A stretch of DNA of 64,000 nt from positions 1,289,435 to 1,353,434 of the forward strand of contig NZ_FQUD01000001.1 of the NCBI RefSeq assembly GCF_900128945.1, in the 5' to 3' direction. This stretch comes from Chryseobacterium sp. OV279 (GTDB taxonomy: Bacteria; Bacteroidota; Bacteroidia; Flavobacteriales; Weeksellaceae). The position numbers and the translations under genes were made by a program. The notes under the pieces were generated by a model. It was not told the origin of the DNA. It worked only from the letters and a program-made list of their open reading frames with translations, and did no database searches. This document shows, in pieces, positions 27,640 through 35,846 of the stretch. Position 1 is the first letter of the stretch. Each line of letters starts with the position of its first letter.

Positions 27640-28428
27640 ATGAATAAAGAAGTAGAAAATCTGATTAATGAGATTTTAAGTGATTTTTACTTAAATACAA
27701 ATGTAAAATATAAAATACACAATTCTGTAAACTTGTCGCTAGTTAGATATTTTAATTTTAGATTGAAATATATTGCAGTAGTCCCAAGAAAAATAATGAT
27801 TTCGAAGGAACTTCTAAAATCAATTGAAAATAATAAAAGTTTAAATATTTTGTTTTTGATACAAATTTTTAATAAAGCGAGTAAAGGTCTGGATCTAAAT
27901 CCATTTCAAAGTAAACAGTCTTTTAATAGTAATGTTCATGATAGTTTATTTAATGATTGGGGGATACACCACCTTCATATCTCACATGAGAAAGCTACTG
28001 ATCAAGATTTCTTTAATAGAAGAACTGGACCACTATTATTTGTGAGATTTACTGATGATACGGCTTATTTTATAGATGTAAAACCTCATAATAATAAGAA
28101 TGTTTGGAGTAATAGGGATTTTATTAGGATCTTAAAAAACAATTGGCCGGAAAGTATCGAAAGATTTGAAGCTGGCTTCAGAATTTATCCTGATTTAGAT
28201 GACTCAGATATTGGTATTTTAAGAAATAAAGGATATTTATTCGGAATAAATGTGGATGATAAGTCTTATCTTTTGTTAGGACATGGACAAGCAACTTCCG
28301 GCGATAATATGATGGCAAGTAGGCTTGCAAATAATGTTTGGAGGTGGGTAGGAGAACATATAGAATTAATTCAAAACAATAAATCACTATTTAAAAAAAA
28401 ATTAATAGAGCAACTTTATATGAATTAG
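27640..28428 (+). CDS. Hypothetical island protein with GIHHLHIS motif
   Basis: A 262-aa cytosolic protein. The central part contains DWGIHHLHIS (about residues 107-116), then a stretch LLFVRFTDDTAYFIDVKPH (about 128-147) and FIRILKNNWPESI. The same order of a His-rich motif, a beta-hairpin and a W(P)E helix recurs in uncharacterised proteins of mobile regions in many phyla, from memory and without a named family. The His pair and the D-x-K-like IDVKPH would be compatible with a metal site or nuclease, but that is speculative. It has its own promoter-like module and follows a terminator, so it starts a new transcription unit. Confidence 0.7.
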   Translation: MNKEVENLINEILSDFYLNTNVKYKIHNSVNLSLVRYFNFRLKYIAVVPRKIMISKELLKSIENNKSLNILFLIQIFNKASKGLDLNPFQSKQSFNSNVHDSLFNDWGIHHLHISHEKATDQDFFNRRTGPLLFVRFTDDTAYFIDVKPHNNKNVWSNRDFIRILKNNWPESIERFEAGFRIYPDLDDSDIGILRNKGYLFGINVDDKSYLLLGHGQATSGDNMMASRLANNVWRWVGEHIELIQNNKSLFKKKLIEQLYMN

Positions 28429-28543
28429 TAAGAGGAAATATTCGAAACTATATAAACTATACAAAGGATTAAAAACCTTTAATTTACAGTAGATGAATAA
28501 GCAATCTTGCCTCTGCATAATACTACCAATAAATTTATAAACC

Positions 28544-29797
28544 ATGAACAGCAATAATCCAAAAGAGAATACCAAAGGTTTACTATATTCGGCTTATCAT
28601 AAACTTTATAGTGCTTTAAGCAGCTTGGAAAAATTTGAAAAAGGAATTAACTTCTTCGATAACATCTCTCACTTAGATAATTTTTTTTCTGAGTATAGGA
28701 ATGTGACATTTATGTTGCAAAAGTCATTAGCACATACACAATTTCTCAAATTTTATGAAGAAAACAGACAAAAATATCTGCTTAACGATGTTTGTAAGTG
28801 GTTTATCGAAAAGCGCAACGAGGTTTTGAAACAACAACCATTTGATTTAGAGAAAAGAATACGAATTGTCGTGTATACTACTAATAACAATGTTGCTTTA
28901 CCCGAATTGTCTTTTACAATAGAAAATGATGTAGAATTTTCTTCATTGATTGACTCAATGCAAAATTTTTTCATAAAATTTAATTTGATTGAAGTAATGT
29001 TTTCTGCTGAATTTTCATTTTATGAAAGGGGCAGTAATGACGAGCTGTATGACAATTTCATATCCGGTATTAATAACATGAAATTATTTATGAAGACAAT
29101 GAAGGAAGCACTAAATGAAAATGATATACTGTCTGACCAACTTGAAAAAAAGATTGATGACATGAATTTTCACCGTATTCCTAAAAATATGCTGCTAACT
29201 GACGACTATGTATTTTATACTAGAGAAAACCGTTTTGAAAAAGCTTCAAGGGCAGAATTCAGCTTCGGACAAACTGATTTAAAAGTCCCTGTTACAAGTT
29301 TTGAAAAAATGTTTCCAGGATCGGAAGATTTATTTAGCAACTTCATAATGATGCACTTAGCCGTCTTTAAAATGCAAAAAATAATAATGCCAACTTGCTT
29401 TATTGTTTATAATGACGAGAAAATGAAATTTATGTCATTTGATAGCTCAATAAAAACTACTGTCTACAGAAAATTAAGTGAAATAGCAAATCGTATTGAA
29501 ACAGAAGGAATTATTGAAGTTTTATATGTTGGTGAAATGTATCTGTATTCAAATAACGAAAATATTCTTAATTTGGAGAGCAGCGAGAGAATAAAGCATA
29601 AGCATTCGGAATCACTTGTATTCTTCAAAGCAAGCCATGATGAGTTAACAAACAGTTGCTATTTGTTTGATTCAGACAAGATAGATGATATGGAATATAT
29701 AGTTTCTGTTTTACATCAAAAGGAGCCCATGAATAAAAATTTAGCATTTATGAATCCGGTAATCAATGAATTTAAGAGGCTAAACTTAAAAAAATAA
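28544..29797 (+). CDS. Hypothetical island protein with HEPN-like N-terminus
   Basis: The 417-aa soluble protein opens with helices. The segment FFSEYRNVTFMLQKSLAH (about residues 47-64) is followed by a second helix with WFIEKRNEVLKQQPF (about 86-100). This paired RN...H and RNxxLK pattern is found in a family of uncharacterised HEPN-like proteins. The rest (about 105-417) is mixed alpha/beta without recognisable motifs. It lies in the AT-rich island between the 27640 gene and a pair of duplicated HEPN-like genes, all on the plus strand. Its function is unknown; the HEPN relation is by eye only. Confidence 0.65.
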   Translation: MNSNNPKENTKGLLYSAYHKLYSALSSLEKFEKGINFFDNISHLDNFFSEYRNVTFMLQKSLAHTQFLKFYEENRQKYLLNDVCKWFIEKRNEVLKQQPFDLEKRIRIVVYTTNNNVALPELSFTIENDVEFSSLIDSMQNFFIKFNLIEVMFSAEFSFYERGSNDELYDNFISGINNMKLFMKTMKEALNENDILSDQLEKKIDDMNFHRIPKNMLLTDDYVFYTRENRFEKASRAEFSFGQTDLKVPVTSFEKMFPGSEDLFSNFIMMHLAVFKMQKIIMPTCFIVYNDEKMKFMSFDSSIKTTVYRKLSEIANRIETEGIIEVLYVGEMYLYSNNENILNLESSERIKHKHSESLVFFKASHDELTNSCYLFDSDKIDDMEYIVSVLHQKEPMNKNLAFMNPVINEFKRLNLKK

Positions 29798-29912
29798 ATA
29801 TTACCCTTTTTAAAATTAGTAATATGAAAAGGGTCATCTACAAATAATAAATGCTATTACGATTAATGCTTTCTAAACTTTTGAAAATAATTCTTAAATA
29901 AATATTATTAAT

Positions 29913-30629
29913 ATGGATATTAAACATGAGAAAATTACAGTGCAAAAATTAATTGATATGTATGAAGATATAAGATTTATCTTTTCAGATGCATTAAATA
30001 TCGTTAAGTCATATGGATATGATGAAAATAAAGATTGTAGAACTGTCTTCTATAAGCTTGCAAGTCAAGCAACTCAAACAAATGTAATATTATTTCATTT
30101 AATCGGTGAACATTTTGGTGATATTGAACTTTGGAATTTGCAAAAATTTGCAGACGATGAAGTAAAGCAAAATTTCTTGAGAAATCAATTGGATTTTATT
30201 GTGTCTGATTTAAGAGAAAATTTATTTGTAAATATCTTTTTACGATTTGAAAACTTTATAAAACTAATAGCAAGAAGTCAAGGACTAAACGGTGAAAAGT
30301 TGAATAAATTGACAAAAGATTTAATTGATAAATTAGGAATAAATATTCAATACAAAGATTTAGTTGATTTAGTAACTTACATTAGAAATACTATCCACAC
30401 AGAAGGATTTCATACGAAACCTGATGTTACAATTTCATACAAAGGACAAGATTTTGAACTGAAGCAAAATAATCCAGTTACATTCTATAATGAAGACTTT
30501 CTCCATTTTTTGATAAGTGAAATTAGTGAATTTGTGATGACAGTTATTAATACAAATGACATCAAATCTATTCCATTAATTGAGCACACTTATGTGGGAT
30601 TGAATCATATTTATGATGACGAAATATGA
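29913..30629 (+). CDS. HEPN-like protein A (paralogue of the 31402 gene)
   Basis: The 238-aa helical protein has two conserved segments shared with the gene at 31402: REN(L/S)LF..IFLRFE(N/G)FI around residues 101-116 and Y(I/T)RNTIH.EGF around 156-166. The second (Arg158 to His162) has the Rx3H spacing close to the HEPN active motif. The Cys42-Arg43 pair and FYK (DCRTVFYK) are also shared. The C-terminus ends in a pattern common to both paralogues (LI.EI..F...IINT, then IEH...G..H). The nearest recognisable relatives are HEPN superfamily proteins. The two paralogues flank the AbiU2-like gene, and the stop overlaps a possible upstream start (ATGA) of that gene. Confidence 0.7.
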   Translation: MDIKHEKITVQKLIDMYEDIRFIFSDALNIVKSYGYDENKDCRTVFYKLASQATQTNVILFHLIGEHFGDIELWNLQKFADDEVKQNFLRNQLDFIVSDLRENLFVNIFLRFENFIKLIARSQGLNGEKLNKLTKDLIDKLGINIQYKDLVDLVTYIRNTIHTEGFHTKPDVTISYKGQDFELKQNNPVTFYNEDFLHFLISEISEFVMTVINTNDIKSIPLIEHTYVGLNHIYDDEI

Positions 30630-30665
30630 ATTTAGATAGTATTAATGAAATAATTACAAAAAAAA

Positions 30666-31310
30666 ATGTTAATTCAAAACAACTTACAAGAAGAACTAAC
30701 TACAATATCAAGAATTATTTTAAACGCAAAATCAAGTTTTGACGTAGTATTATTTTTGAATAATGATAATCATAAAAAAGCGAATTTAATAAATAAGGAA
30801 AAAATTTCAAGTGATTTTTTTAGGTTTGTAGAAGTGAATTTCTTTCGAATCACAATAATTGAATTATTTAAACTATTTAGTTCTAATAAGAATGATTATT
30901 ACTCCTTTTATTCCTTAGGTACTAGATTTAATTCAGGACAGAAATATGATAAGCTAACTATTTCTAATGACACTCTTAAAAGTATACGTCTTTTGCTTAA
31001 ACAATCAAAAAACAGTATTAAGAAGCTTATGGTTTTAAGAAATAAAGTTTACGCTCACAGTGATCAGGATTTCAAAAATTATATAGGAATAATGGATATC
31101 AAAGAAATTAATAATCTTATTTCAATTTCTAAAACAATATTTAATAATTTCTATTCCGAAACCTATAAAAAAGAGTTCTTTTTTGACTTCCCTCTTGGTA
31201 CACCTCTTGACAATTTGGAGCACTTGTTTGAAAAAATTGAATTTTATAGTTCAAACTATGAAAGCGTGATGCTACAGCAGTACGATCAAATGAATAAAGC
31301 TATAAATTAG
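30666..31310 (+). CDS. AbiU2-like HEPN protein
   Basis: A 214-aa helical protein. The segment FFRFVEVNFFRITIIELFKLFSSNKND (in pieces, about residues 51-77), followed by KKLMVLRNKVYAHSDQD (Arg125 and His131, Rx5H), is the typical layout of AbiU2/HEPN_AbiU2-type proteins, where a helix pair precedes the RNKxxAHxD motif. Such proteins belong to abortive-infection or toxin systems. An overlapping ATG at 30626 (ATGA with the previous stop) opens a frame reading MNLDSINEIITKK that would join this one if the A9 run at 30658-30666 were one base shorter, so the true N-terminus may be longer. It lies between two paralogous HEPN-like genes. Confidence 0.75.
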   Translation: MLIQNNLQEELTTISRIILNAKSSFDVVLFLNNDNHKKANLINKEKISSDFFRFVEVNFFRITIIELFKLFSSNKNDYYSFYSLGTRFNSGQKYDKLTISNDTLKSIRLLLKQSKNSIKKLMVLRNKVYAHSDQDFKNYIGIMDIKEINNLISISKTIFNNFYSETYKKEFFFDFPLGTPLDNLEHLFEKIEFYSSNYESVMLQQYDQMNKAIN

Positions 31311-31401
31311 TGAATATTGATTATAAGTGATCAATATTCCTTGTCAAAAATATCTAAAAAAGATTTTATTTGTGACTTTTAAAAACTAATATTAAGCATT
31401 A

Positions 31402-32103
31402 ATGGAGTTAAAACATAAATTAACTACGACACCTGAGCTATTTGAAATTTATAAATCTTTATATATAAAAATCAGTACTTCTTTTTATTCTATTAATCGC
31501 TATCAATATAACGATTGCAGAACTCATTTTTATAAAAGGCTAATCTCTGATATCGAAACAACAATGCTTTTAGTTGAGTTGTTAGCTACACACTACCCTT
31601 ATATCCCTTCAATAGAAAAAATTGATTTTAAAAGCAATGAAGAGATGGCTTATTTTTTAAATTCAAAACTTAGTAATGTTACTAACAATATAAGAGAGAG
31701 CTTATTTCAACGAATATTTTTGAGATTTGAAGGATTTATTAGAACGATAGCAAAATACCAGAACTTAGAGGATCATAAACTACTCACTACTATTCAAAAA
31801 CTTATTGAAAATTTACACATTAATACAAAATTCTTAGACTTTTCAAAACTATTACTTTACACTAGAAATACTATTCATTTTGAAGGATTTCAGACTAATT
31901 CCAGTGCTAGTATTTACTATAATGGAATAGAATACCAATTTATAAAAGATAAACCGTTAGCTTTTTATAATATTGAGTTTTTATCATTTTTAATTACAGA
32001 AATAGATTGCTTTATATTAGCAATCATAAATTCTGATTGTATTAACAAGGTAGATTTCATAGAGCATATATCAACTGGAATAACTCATAACTTTATAGAT
32101 TAA
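31402..32103 (+). CDS. HEPN-like protein B (paralogue of the 29913 gene)
   Basis: A 233-aa protein aligned end to end with the product of 29913. It shares YNDCRTHFYK against DENKDCRTVFYK, RESLFQRIFLRFEGFI against RENLFVNIFLRFENFI, YTRNTIHFEGF against YIRNTIHTEGF (Arg155 to His159), and the C-terminal IEHISTGITH against IEHTYVGLNH. Identity is moderate, so the duplication is old, while the motifs have stayed fixed, suggesting they are the active or binding core. It lies 91 bp after the AbiU2-like gene and 108 bp before the SMEK-like gene. Function is unknown; an RNA-directed toxin or regulatory HEPN role is possible. Confidence 0.7.
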   Translation: MELKHKLTTTPELFEIYKSLYIKISTSFYSINRYQYNDCRTHFYKRLISDIETTMLLVELLATHYPYIPSIEKIDFKSNEEMAYFLNSKLSNVTNNIRESLFQRIFLRFEGFIRTIAKYQNLEDHKLLTTIQKLIENLHINTKFLDFSKLLLYTRNTIHFEGFQTNSSASIYYNGIEYQFIKDKPLAFYNIEFLSFLITEIDCFILAIINSDCINKVDFIEHISTGITHNFID

Positions 32104-32211
32104 AAAAATAATTTAATCCATAAAACAATTTACTGCCGCATTGATTGTAATTTCGAATAAAGACGAATTATCAACAAGCTACGTCAATAGCTTATTTTAA
32201 ATAAAATTTTA

Positions 32212-33456
32212 ATGATAAATACAGGAAAAAAACTAGAGGAAATAATCTCAATGCTTAATAATTTCCGGTCTGAAATAGGAGCTTTATCGAGCTTGGGTTT
32301 ATTGAATATTAATAAACACGCTGAAAATTTTATTAAGCGAATTTTAAATCTTACATTCAATCTGGAGTTGGACAATTTAAATGATGGAAAATCTAACTAC
32401 CCAGGTTTAGATTTAGGTGATACATATCAGAATATTGCATTTCAAATAACCGCTACTAAAACATCTGAAAAAATCGATGAGACACTTAAAACATGTTTAA
32501 AATTTAAACATTACGAAGTATTTTCGACAATAAAAGTTTTCATTCTTACTTCAAAGCAAACATCGTATACAATAAAAACGAATACAGAGCCACATTTCTT
32601 ATTTTCTTTTGCTAAAAATATTATTGATTTTGATGACTTATTCAAGACTATTGAACATCTTGATCCTATAAAGATGAACGCTTTATTTGAGTATTTAAAA
32701 ATTGAACTTAAACAAACTGTAGACGCTTTACATGGGAATGATATTGAATTAAATGAATGCTTATTAGAGACGGTTAAAACTAGAGATCAGCTAGGTTTAA
32801 ATAATCATTGTCACTGGCAAGCAAATCTTAAATTAATTTCGGAAAAAATTTCAGTTCCTGAGATTCATAGACGGCTAAATGAATTTTTGCCAAATGCCGC
32901 TACAAAAAACATGTACTTAGCGACGTTTAATGAAATATTACGAAAAAGCCATTCACGTACAGAAATTGCATACGAAAGTAATCCTGAAGGAACACATGAT
33001 GAAAATTACTACTACGGAAATGCGCTACAAATCAGGGAGTCTTCAATTTCAATTGAGAGAGTAAATTATACCGATCGGGAAATTTTTCTTAATCTTCTAC
33101 CAGAAATGATTTCTTTGATAACAAGCATTTTATTTTTTGCAAAATATGCTAAAGGAAACTTTGAAATAGAGATCACCATTCAGTTTGAATCTAACACTAC
33201 ATTATATTTTAATCCTGTCCGTTCACTTGTTCATGAACAAGTTTTCAATACCTTTATTTTGGATAGTCCATTTAATTTAGCTTTAAGTATTTCTGATGTC
33301 CACGTAGAAACCCTAACTGATTTACTTCAGAAGATTATGGATGCTTTTATCGCAAAAGGAACAAGTATTATATCTTCAAATCCATTTTTTGAAGTAAAAC
33401 GTGACACAACGGGATTTGTAATCGGAAATATAAAATCTGCCTTGGATGTACAGTAA
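32212..33456 (+). CDS. SMEK-like domain protein (putative restriction-endonuclease-like)
   Basis: The 414-aa protein starts with a region resembling the SMEK domain. Helices (SEIGALSSLGLLNINKHAE) lead to a core with GLDLGDTYQNIAFQITATKTSEKIDETL (in pieces, about residues 62-89). There the Asp and the Q-x-T strand are arranged as in restriction-endonuclease-like folds, followed by VFILTSKQTSY. SMEK-type domains are found in predicted defence proteins. The C-terminal half (about 200-414) is unrelated and unassigned. A nuclease-sensor arrangement is likely but not shown. It closes the run of HEPN-like genes, and the 17-bp motif lies 131 nt after its stop. Confidence 0.7.
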   Translation: MINTGKKLEEIISMLNNFRSEIGALSSLGLLNINKHAENFIKRILNLTFNLELDNLNDGKSNYPGLDLGDTYQNIAFQITATKTSEKIDETLKTCLKFKHYEVFSTIKVFILTSKQTSYTIKTNTEPHFLFSFAKNIIDFDDLFKTIEHLDPIKMNALFEYLKIELKQTVDALHGNDIELNECLLETVKTRDQLGLNNHCHWQANLKLISEKISVPEIHRRLNEFLPNAATKNMYLATFNEILRKSHSRTEIAYESNPEGTHDENYYYGNALQIRESSISIERVNYTDREIFLNLLPEMISLITSILFFAKYAKGNFEIEITIQFESNTTLYFNPVRSLVHEQVFNTFILDSPFNLALSISDVHVETLTDLLQKIMDAFIAKGTSIISSNPFFEVKRDTTGFVIGNIKSALDVQ

Positions 33457-33587
33457 TAACAGTAAATAAAAGTTCCTAAAACAGCAGTTTTGACTTCCGT
33501 TGATAACACTGGACAGCTTTTTCTTAATAAAATTTCTTAAAATTATCGTTATTAGATAAAAAATGGCAGTGTTAAAAATCAATTGAT

Positions 33588-33604
33588 AAATCTCAAAAAA
33601 CGAT
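33588..33604. repeat. 17-bp island motif, copy 3
   Basis: AAATCTCAAAAAACGAT, an exact copy of 26393-26409, marks the right side of the gene run. Confidence 0.65.
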
Positions 33605-33713
33605 AAATATATTGGGAAATCCTTACATGACCTGCGTGTATTTCAACGACAATGTAAATTGAAAAGCTCTGTATCTGAACAATAAAAATAAACTTTTTGA
33701 AGTTGGCTTTGCC

Positions 33714-33980
33714 TTTGAAAAGAGAGGAGTATCTCTTCCCAATTCCCTCTACCCATTCCGAAAGTCTCTCGATCTACTTCCCCAACCGTCTCCATCCACT
33801 TCCGAAGCCCCTCCAGCCCGTTATGCAAGTGGCTTTATCCAGTTAGGTAAGGGCCAAAAGCTAGTTACCTAACCCCTTCAAGGCCCTTCTGAAGTGTCTC
33901 TACCCCGTTGTATAAGTATCTCCAGGCTCTTCCGAAGGGCGTAGACCCCCTTACCCAACCCCCTGAACCCCCTTAGGTAA
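33714..33980. repeat. Periodic array of 13 TTn3-4AA motifs, about 21.5-bp period
   Basis: Motifs TTTGAAA, TTCCCAA, TTCCGAA, TTCCCCAA, TTCCGAA, TTATGCAA, TTAGGTAA, TTACCTAA, TTCTGAA, TTGTATAA, TTCCGAA, TTACCCAA and TTAGGTAA begin at 33714, 33736, 33756, 33778, 33800, 33821, 33843, 33865, 33887, 33908, 33930, 33951 and 33973. Midpoint spacing is 20-22.5 bp, close to two helical turns. Spacers of about 14 nt are C-rich and share words such as CTCCA. The period is not a multiple of three, so the repeat is not coding. Confidence 0.8.
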
Positions 33981-34123
33981 GGGGGGGATAATTTATTAAC
34001 GGGATTTTTTGCAAATATGAAGAAAGCCCGCAAAATCGTATGTAAACATGAGAATAGGAGAGAGGCTCTTTGCTCTCGGGTTCAAACGATATTAAAATGT
34101 TCAACCGAACTCCTGAAAAAAGG

Positions 34124-34151
34124 AAAACCAACTTGTAAAAGTTGGTTTTTT
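34124..34151. terminator. Terminator downstream of the minus-strand zinc-ribbon gene
   Basis: AAAACCAACTT (34124-34134) pairs perfectly with AAGTTGGTTTT (34139-34149) across GTAA, with T runs on the plus strand and TTTT on the minus. It sits 35 bp after the stop of the minus-strand gene and can work in both directions. Confidence 0.85.
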
Positions 34152-34185
34152 ATCGTCCGTACAGAATTTGAATCCATTTTGAAAT

Positions 34186-35112
34186 CTAAAATTTCTGTGC
34201 AGGTTGTATCGTTAATGTGTCGTCTTTCCTGAAAAACAAGAGCCAGATCCAGACAAAAAATGCCAGTATAAAAGAAATAATAATACTCTGATAAAAGAAG
34301 TCTTTGGCGTCGTCGTTGGTTTGAAACTCCCCAATGGCCTGATTGATCGTTAAACCCTGTTTTACCAGTAAGGTAATGACCGTAGTAACGTTGGCAAGAA
34401 GGATGCTTATGATGTTTGTCAGAACAATAATATACCTGGTGAGTTTTCCTTGCAGTCCTTTGAAATAATCATAGCCTAAAATTGCGAAAATGGCGATGAC
34501 GAATGCCATTCCGGAGGCCAGTCTTTCAAAATAAACAGCACACAAAACCCAAAGGATAATTCCCGGAACTGAAAAAAGAAGGGCACCTGAAAATCCTGTC
34601 AGATAATTTTTTTCTTTTGCAATTCTTTCTTTTTCAATGTCGTGGAATCTACGTTCCTCCTGGCTGAAACAGGAGTCACACAGTATAATACCCATGTCGT
34701 TCAGGTCGTAATAGTTGATCCTTTGATCTTTCCCACAGCTATGACATTGGTTTTGCTCTGGTAGGTTGAGCTTTTTAAGCAGATCCACCAAAAAGTCGAG
34801 CAAAGCATAAACCGTCTTAAGCTGAGTAAGCGTTACGTTTTCAACGAATTTAAAGAAAATCACACGGTTGCTGATTTCAAAGTCGGTAAACTTTAATTTT
34901 CTTTTGTTGTTGGTTAATTCTGTTTTGAGGTGCAGTTCTTGTTCTTCTGTTAAGCTGCCGGTGGTTGCCGTTACCAGTTTGAATTGAGGTGTAGTCATTA
35001 AACTTGCATCTGAAACGTTGAAAAAGTATCCTTTGTAAAGTCCAAATACACTGTCCTTTGTTTTATACCAGCCAAGGTCTTTCGCTATTTTTTTTGCCTT
35101 TGGAAAAATCAT
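34186..35112 (-). CDS. Zinc-ribbon integral membrane protein, unknown function
   Basis: The 308-aa protein has an N-terminal soluble domain (about 1-125), then a CxxC...CxxC zinc ribbon (CHSCG and CDSCF, about residues 122-151), a charged helix (EERRFHDIEKERIAKEK) and four hydrophobic segments (roughly 172-192, 198-215, 226-250 and 275-298). The N-terminal part resembles domains in Bacteroidetes proteins that have no assigned role. The gene has core-genome composition unlike the island to its left, which places the island boundary between about 33.6 and 34.1 kb. No functional partner is seen nearby. Confidence 0.8.
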   Translation of the reverse strand: MIFPKAKKIAKDLGWYKTKDSVFGLYKGYFFNVSDASLMTTPQFKLVTATTGSLTEEQELHLKTELTNNKRKLKFTDFEISNRVIFFKFVENVTLTQLKTVYALLDFLVDLLKKLNLPEQNQCHSCGKDQRINYYDLNDMGIILCDSCFSQEERRFHDIEKERIAKEKNYLTGFSGALLFSVPGIILWVLCAVYFERLASGMAFVIAIFAILGYDYFKGLQGKLTRYIIVLTNIISILLANVTTVITLLVKQGLTINQAIGEFQTNDDAKDFFYQSIIISFILAFFVWIWLLFFRKDDTLTIQPAQKF

Positions 35113-35846
35113 TTGTAATCTTTTAATGTATGAGTGGTCTTACAGGTTTAAAGCTGCTGTGAAATGGCAGATCCTCTCGTTGGAATGAGCGTCACACTCG
35201 CTGCCGATTTTTGCATGGCAAATTTAAATTTATTTTCTAATTCATCATCATTATAGAATGTCTAAACTGATGAATATCATCAACGGAAGAAAGGTTTCTT
35301 CAGAAAATGTGTTGATTCTCTGTGATCTCAACTGTTTTTTGCTAAACAATGGAGTGTTAAAAAGTGACAAAAAATCAAAAAAACGGGTATTTCCAGCTTT
35401 AATTAATTTTTTGTTTCACCTAAAAAGCTTATAAATAATGGGATATCAAATGGTTATTGCGTATGATTTCAAACTTGTGTGAAATAAAATTGAATCGTGT
35501 GGTATTTTTTTTTATTTTCATTACTCAAAACTAATACTCTAAAAACATTAACCATAAAACCAAAATCTATGAAAATTTTTCTTAAAAATTGGATAATCAA
35601 CTAATCTTGATATTCGACTTCATAAGTATATAAAATAGACATGGCAATTTGAAACGGATGAGCCATCTTATATCAATCCTGCGCAATTTCGTATCTGATT
35701 TATGATCAGGTTGGGATTTAAATTCCCCCAAAATGTTTTCTGTATTCTGCTGTTCCATTTTTTCTATACCGTTGACCAGCTATCCATTTTAACGTCTCAT
35801 CTTAAAAATAACATAATCCTATGTAAAATTAATAAAACCATAAACC
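35113..35846. other. Intergenic region before the terpene synthases
   Basis: This 734-bp stretch between divergent units lacks a convincing gene. It has only a 12-codon frame at 35569-35607 preceded by a CATTAACCATAAAACCA leader much like the AAACCATAAACCATG leader of the terpene synthase. That resemblance may mark a shared leader or a decayed start of a duplicated gene. AT-rich promoter-like DNA fills about 35400-35550. Confidence 0.4.

Larger units (their letters stand above)
33457..34185. other. Non-coding right flank of the island
   Basis: This 729-bp stretch holds no credible gene: the frames at 33643-33828 (minus) and 34017-34232 (plus) run through repeats and a terminator. It contains the 17-bp motif at 33588, the periodic C-rich array at 33714-33980, and a terminator hairpin at 34124-34151. 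Base composition jumps from very AT-rich to C-rich on the plus strand within about 100 bp. Confidence 0.6.

Noticed and set aside
29803..29834. Terminator after the 28544 gene
   Set aside because: ACCCTTTT/AAAAGGGT forms a hairpin but no T-run follows, so it is not listed as a terminator.
33643..33828. 61-aa minus-strand coding frame
   Set aside because: It lies in the periodic array with a period not divisible by three; the apparent protein repeats are not kept.
33714..33980. CRISPR array
   Set aside because: The repeated part is only TTn3-4AA and the spacers are about 14 nt and related to each other. No conserved 24-40-bp repeat and no cas gene is present.
34060..34120. tRNA or att-like 3' end around GGGTTCAAACGA
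   Set aside because: The T-loop-like word lacks a pairing T-stem and no acceptor stem or anticodon arm can be folded around it.
34017..34232. 71-aa plus-strand coding frame
   Set aside because: It translates through the perfect terminator hairpin at 34124-34151 and into the end of the minus-strand gene.
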